From Myxococcales bacterium (GTDB taxonomy: Bacteria > Myxococcota > Polyangia > Fen-1088), in assembly GCA_003153875.1 (NCBI GenBank), contig PMBY01000165.1:1-9289 (forward strand): a stretch of 9,289 bases of DNA, read 5' to 3'. A model generated the notes under the pieces. That model was not told the origin of the DNA. It ran no database searches and worked only from the letters and a program-made list of their open reading frames with translations. Shown in pieces: positions 6,996 through 9,289 of this stretch (within the stretch, counting starts at the first letter, position 1; each line of letters starts with the position of its first letter). The position numbers and the translations under genes are program-made.

Positions 6996-7550
6996 TCAGC
7001 GGCAATTGCCTGGGGTCATTCCCCAGATGCCTCCGTCCGGGCCACCGGCTTGGCAGCCATTCGGACACTTGCTTACCTCATAGCCTGCGATGCCAGTTCG
7101 ATTGTTGACGTATTTTGTGCCGAGCGTTTCTGCATCCAGACAGGCAAAGTCAGGTCCTTCTTTCACTGTGACCCCAGTGCCGCAAAGAGGGGTGGGCACT
7201 TGGTCCGAAACGCAAGCCGCCCCAAGATAGTTGGCCATGATGTCACCAACTACGCAGGCTGCTCCTGGTGGGCAGTCCGACGAGCTTGTGCAGACTTTCC
7301 CGCAAAATGCGTTGAACGCGGCCATGAAACTAGTGACCCAGACCTCTCCAGAGCCGCAGCTTTCGACGGACGCGTCGGCAGGGTTGTAGGGAACGGCACA
7401 GGCCGAGGCCCCGTCGTTTCGCGTGCAACCGTCCCCGCAATCGCTGACGACTGGCCCATCGGCACCGCTCAGAGAACCAGCTGAGTCACTTCCGCAGCTG
7501 CACAGTCCGAAGGATAGAGTGACGAGAAGGAATCCATAACTACTCTCCAT
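6996..7550 (-). CDS. Cysteine-rich putative lipoprotein of unknown function
   Basis: A 184-residue protein, not recognised. The start at ATG 7550-7548 is chosen because GGAGG (7562-7558) lies 7 bases upstream; a TTG 39 bases earlier has no such site. The N-terminus has a hydrophobic core (residues 5-16) followed by LCSC (16-19), a lipobox-like element with C19, or less likely C17, as the lipidation site. After it come SDSAGSLSGADG, a flexible linker, and a domain with 14 cysteines (38-183). The block FCGKVCTSSSDCPPGAAC (82-99) resembles the C-x5-C-P-x4-C motifs common in secreted Cys-rich proteins of Myxococcota. An even cysteine count fits disulfide pairing outside the cytoplasm. Caveat: the N-region before the core has no Lys or Arg, unusual for a signal peptide, whereas the longer TTG form would have two Arg. 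It stands alone, convergent with phoU. Its bases look less GC-biased than its neighbours, which would fit an accessory gene. Confidence 0.65.
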   Translation of the reverse strand: MESSYGFLLVTLSFGLCSCGSDSAGSLSGADGPVVSDCGDGCTRNDGASACAVPYNPADASVESCGSGEVWVTSFMAAFNAFCGKVCTSSSDCPPGAACVVGDIMANYLGAACVSDQVPTPLCGTGVTVKEGPDFACLDAETLGTKYVNNRTGIAGYEVSKCPNGCQAGGPDGGIWGMTPGNCR

Positions 7551-7685
7551 ATCCACACCTCCACACCGCAGGAGGATACGGAAAAGCAAGGCCTGCTACA
7601 ACAGCTTGTCGCACTATGAAGCCGTTCCGAAGGGACCTAGGGTGATCGCCGTCACACCGGCTAAGCGTCCGGCAAATCTAGTAGC

Positions 7686-7732
7686 CCGCGAAGGATAGCC
7701 AATATCCCAGCGGGACTCTCGCGCCTTCGCGG
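7686..7732. repeat. Perfect 9-bp inverted repeat with 29-base loop
   Basis: CCGCGAAGG (7686-7694) is exactly complementary to CCTTCGCGG (7724-7732). The loop includes CCCAGCGGG, a small internal hairpin. There is no T-run, so it is not a standard terminator. In GC-rich DNA a match of this length can arise by chance, so a function is only a possibility. Confidence 0.35.
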
Positions 7733-7854
7733 CCGACCTTCCTTGATGAACGCCAACGATTCCGCGGGCTTTGCGGTTTGGCTTCTGGGTGCCCCGTCGG
7801 AGAGAAAACGCGGCAAAGTCTCGGGTGTTGCCCCGGCCCCCGCTTCCCGCCGAA

Positions 7855-7869
7855 TTTACCTAACTTTAC
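7855..7869 (-). promoter_or_regulatory. CpxR-type operator (GTAAA-N5-GTAAA) upstream of the cpxP-like gene
   Basis: On the plus strand TTTAC (7855-7859) and TTTAC (7865-7869) are separated by exactly 5 bases. Read on the minus strand this is GTAAA-N5-GTAAA, a perfect match to the consensus described for enterobacterial CpxR. It ends 87 bases before the ATG of a CpxP/Spy-like gene, which is followed by a response-regulator gene. The match is stronger because it is AT-rich within GC-rich DNA. It suggests that the encoded regulator controls its own periplasmic partner. No clear -10 could be assigned downstream of the box. Confidence 0.65.
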
Positions 7870-7944
7870 TTTCGCGCAATACGCCAGCACAACCCAGGCG
7901 TCATCTTGATTGCAGACGGGACACAAGAAAGCCTGTCGCACTAC

Positions 7945-7951
7945 AAGGAGG
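7945..7951 (+). promoter_or_regulatory. Ribosome binding site fixing the cpxP-like start
   Basis: AAGGAGG lies 5 bases before ATG 7957. It decides against an in-frame TTG at 7906, which would add 17 residues before the signal segment and has no comparable site. Confidence 0.85.
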
Positions 7952-7956
7952 ACACC

Positions 7957-8478
7957 ATGACTGAAGGACAATCCACGAATTTGCATCAATCGAAGGGGCG
8001 TCGTTGGTGGCTGCTGTTGGCGCTACCCGTGGCATTGGCTGGGGTTCACGTCGCGCGGGCCTGGGCCTTTGGCGGGCCAGGCATGGGTATGGGCTTTGGG
8101 CCAGGAGAAGGCTCGCCCGGGGAGCACGAGGCGTTCATGCAGCGCCGGCTGGAAAAGGCGCTGGACTTGGTCAAGGCCACTGACAGTCAGCGCGCTGCCA
8201 TCAAGCCCATCATTCAGCAACTAGCCACTGACCTGAAGTCCATCCACAAGCAGCATGGGCAATTGCACAAGGCGATGCTCGATGCCTTTGCAGCCACCAC
8301 GCTTGATCCGGCAGGCATCGAGAATCTGCGCGTGCAGGCTTCTGCCCTGATGGACCAGGCCTCAAAGACCATCACCACGGCGCTGGTCCAGGCCGGCAAC
8401 ATCCTGACCGTTGATCAACGCCAGACCTTGATCCAGCAGATGCGCAACCATGGCGGTCACCATCGTCACGGTTTCTAG
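7957..8478 (+). CDS. Spy/CpxP/ZraP-like periplasmic LTxxQ-family protein
   Basis: A 173-residue exported helical protein. Residues 15-36 (RRWWLLLALPVALAGVHVARAWA) look like a signal peptide or anchor with cleavage near A37. A Gly/Met-rich stretch (39-55) follows, then a helical region. Two LTxxQ-type motifs typical of the CpxP/Spy family are present: a degenerate ATDSQ (74-78) and a canonical LTVDQ (150-154). The tail GGHHRHGF (166-173) is His-rich and could bind metal, as in ZraP and related metal-linked members. Characterised relatives act as periplasmic chaperones or as negative regulators of a sensor kinase under envelope or metal stress. The start is ATG 7957, preceded by AAGGAGG. The CpxR-type box upstream and the response-regulator gene 101 bases downstream support a feedback role. 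I cannot tell CpxP, Spy and ZraP function apart from sequence, so no symbol is given. Confidence 0.8.
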   Translation: MTEGQSTNLHQSKGRRWWLLLALPVALAGVHVARAWAFGGPGMGMGFGPGEGSPGEHEAFMQRRLEKALDLVKATDSQRAAIKPIIQQLATDLKSIHKQHGQLHKAMLDAFAATTLDPAGIENLRVQASALMDQASKTITTALVQAGNILTVDQRQTLIQQMRNHGGHHRHGF

Positions 8479-8579
8479 TGCCTGTTTCCTGTTCCGGCCA
8501 CCGGCTCCGGCTACGAACTAGGCCCCCAAGCTGGGCTGAGCTACCATAAGGGCCGCTCCCTACTGTCTCAATCCTCACC

Positions 8580-9289
8580 ATGCCAACCCGCGTTCTTCTG
8601 ATCGATGACGATGCCCGCCTGGTGGAAATGCTGGGCGGGTATCTGCGCACGCACGGCTACCAGGTGGACTGCTGCGGGGATGGGGAAAGCGGGCTGCAGG
8701 CGCAGCGTCGCACCGGGTACGACGCCGTGGTTCTCGACGTGATGCTGCCCGGGATCGATGGGCTTGAGGTGTGCCGCCGCATGCGCGCCTTTTCCCAGGT
8801 TCCCATCGTGATGCTCACCGCACGCGGCGACGACATGGACCGCATCGTGGGGATCGAGATTGGCGCGGATGACTACCTGCCCAAGCCTTTCAACCCGCGC
8901 GAGCTGCTGGCGCGCCTGGCCGCGGTCTTGCGTCGCACGCGCGCGGGTGAGCGCCAGGCCAGCGACCAACTGCGCGTGGGGCCGTTGGAGATCGATCGCG
9001 GAGCCCGCGAGGTTCGCGTGCGCGGCCTGCGGCGCGAATTGACCGGCCGGCAATTCGACTTGTTGCTATTGCTGGCAGAGCGGGCAGGGCGTGTTCAGAC
9101 GCGCGAGCAACTCATGGACGCGCTCAAGGGCGAAGAATGGGACAACGTGGATCGCAGCATTGACGTGCACATTTCGCGCATCCGTCAGGCCATCGAAGAT
9201 GATCCGCGCCATCCGCGCTTGGTACAGACGGTGCGCGGGGCGGGCTACGTCTTGGCGGTAATACCGGCAGGAGCCGACGCGAGCGAGCC
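8580..9289 (+). CDS. OmpR/PhoB-family response regulator, CpxR-like, 3' end beyond window
   Basis: Open to the right edge: 236 codons with no stop. It is a cytoplasmic transcription factor switched by phosphorylation. The receiver domain (about 3-117) has the acidic pocket D9-D10-D11, phospho-acceptor D53 in VVLDVMLPG, T80 in VMLTA, and K102 in PKPF, all intact. The OmpR-type winged-helix domain (about 130-226) carries LTGRQFDLLLLLAERAGRV, then DRSIDVHISRIRQAIEDD and the wing TVRGAGYVL. It is therefore essentially complete; only the tail after about residue 225 is missing. Its place after a CpxP-like gene with a CpxR-type box points to CpxR rather than PhoB, although the pst cluster is nearby. 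A histidine kinase gene is expected just downstream. No clear ribosome site precedes ATG 8580; translation may depend on the upstream cistron, or initiation may be weak. Confidence 0.9.
   Translation, partial: MPTRVLLIDDDARLVEMLGGYLRTHGYQVDCCGDGESGLQAQRRTGYDAVVLDVMLPGIDGLEVCRRMRAFSQVPIVMLTARGDDMDRIVGIEIGADDYLPKPFNPRELLARLAAVLRRTRAGERQASDQLRVGPLEIDRGAREVRVRGLRRELTGRQFDLLLLLAERAGRVQTREQLMDALKGEEWDNVDRSIDVHISRIRQAIEDDPRHPRLVQTVRGAGYVLAVIPAGADASE

Larger units (their letters stand above)
7551..7956. other. Divergent intergenic region between lipoprotein and cpxP-like gene
   Basis: These 406 bases hold no supported gene; minus-strand frames here lack ribosome sites and homology that I recognise. 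They contain the lipoprotein ribosome site (7558-7562), an inverted repeat (7686-7732), a CpxR-type box (7855-7869) and the ribosome site of the cpxP-like gene. The 10-mer TGTCGCACTA occurs at 7607-7616 and 7934-7943, probably by chance. Confidence 0.6.

Noticed and set aside
6924..7484. Plus-strand open frame (186 residues) opposite the lipoprotein
   Set aside because: The minus-strand frame has the ribosome site, signal-like N-terminus and ordered cysteines. This one has none of these and no recognisable motif.
7649..7655. CCGTCAC as a Pho box near the lipoprotein gene
   Set aside because: It is an isolated half-site: nothing resembling the motif sits 11 bases on either side.
7678..7989. 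Minus-strand open frame overlapping the cpxP-like start
   Set aside because: It would cover the CpxR-type box and the ribosome site of the plus-strand gene, lacks its own ribosome site, and shows no family resemblance.
8580..9289. Calling the response regulator PhoB because of the nearby pst cluster
   Set aside because: It is separated from phoU by a convergent gene and is directly preceded by a CpxP-like gene with a CpxR-type box. Context favours a CpxR-like role, though sequence alone does not exclude other OmpR-family members.
1..9289. CRISPR arrays, insertion sequences, tRNA or rRNA genes, phage or toxin-antitoxin modules
   Set aside because: No regularly spaced repeats, transposase motifs, cloverleaf-like segments or rRNA signatures were seen on either strand.

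Overview
The window is GC-rich, compact bacterial DNA from a Gram-negative organism. PstS and a Spy/CpxP-like protein carry export signals, there is a probable lipoprotein, and two sites fit the PhoB and CpxR operator patterns known from proteobacteria. A cysteine-rich lipoprotein with a C-x5-C-P-x4-C style motif, of a kind frequent in Myxococcota and related former Deltaproteobacteria, hints at that lineage. This is inference; no rRNA or other phylogenetic marker is present.

Layout. (1) Positions 1-1853, minus strand: a large APC-superfamily amino acid/polyamine-type permease that runs off the left edge. It has an unusually long hydrophilic periplasmic loop. (2) 1854-2244: a divergent control region with a candidate -10 for the permease and a Pho box for pstS. 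(3) 2245-6688, plus strand: a complete high-affinity phosphate uptake and signalling cluster, pstS-pstC-pstA-pstB-phoU. pstC/pstA and pstA/pstB overlap by 4 bases and pstB-phoU are 8 bases apart. A second Pho box of three 11-bp direct repeats lies in the pstS-pstC gap. (4) 6689-6995: no recognisable gene. (5) 6996-7550, minus strand: a small cysteine-rich putative lipoprotein, convergent with phoU. (6) 7551-7956: a divergent intergenic region with a perfect CpxR-type box (GTAAA-N5-GTAAA). (7) 7957-8478, plus strand: a periplasmic Spy/CpxP/ZraP-like protein. (8) 8580-9289, plus strand: an OmpR/PhoB-family response regulator, CpxR-like by context, cut by the right edge just past its DNA-binding domain.

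How the parts work together. PstS captures phosphate in the periplasm, PstC and PstA form the membrane channel, PstB powers it, and PhoU couples uptake to the PhoR-PhoB two-component system, whose genes are not in view. The Pho boxes imply that PhoB controls both pstS and pstCAB-phoU. At the right end, the CpxP-like protein, the regulator and the CpxR box form what looks like an envelope-stress feedback module. Its histidine kinase is predicted to lie just beyond the window. I see no evidence for a wholly new system. The best leads are the paired Pho boxes, the CpxR box and the unassigned lipoprotein.
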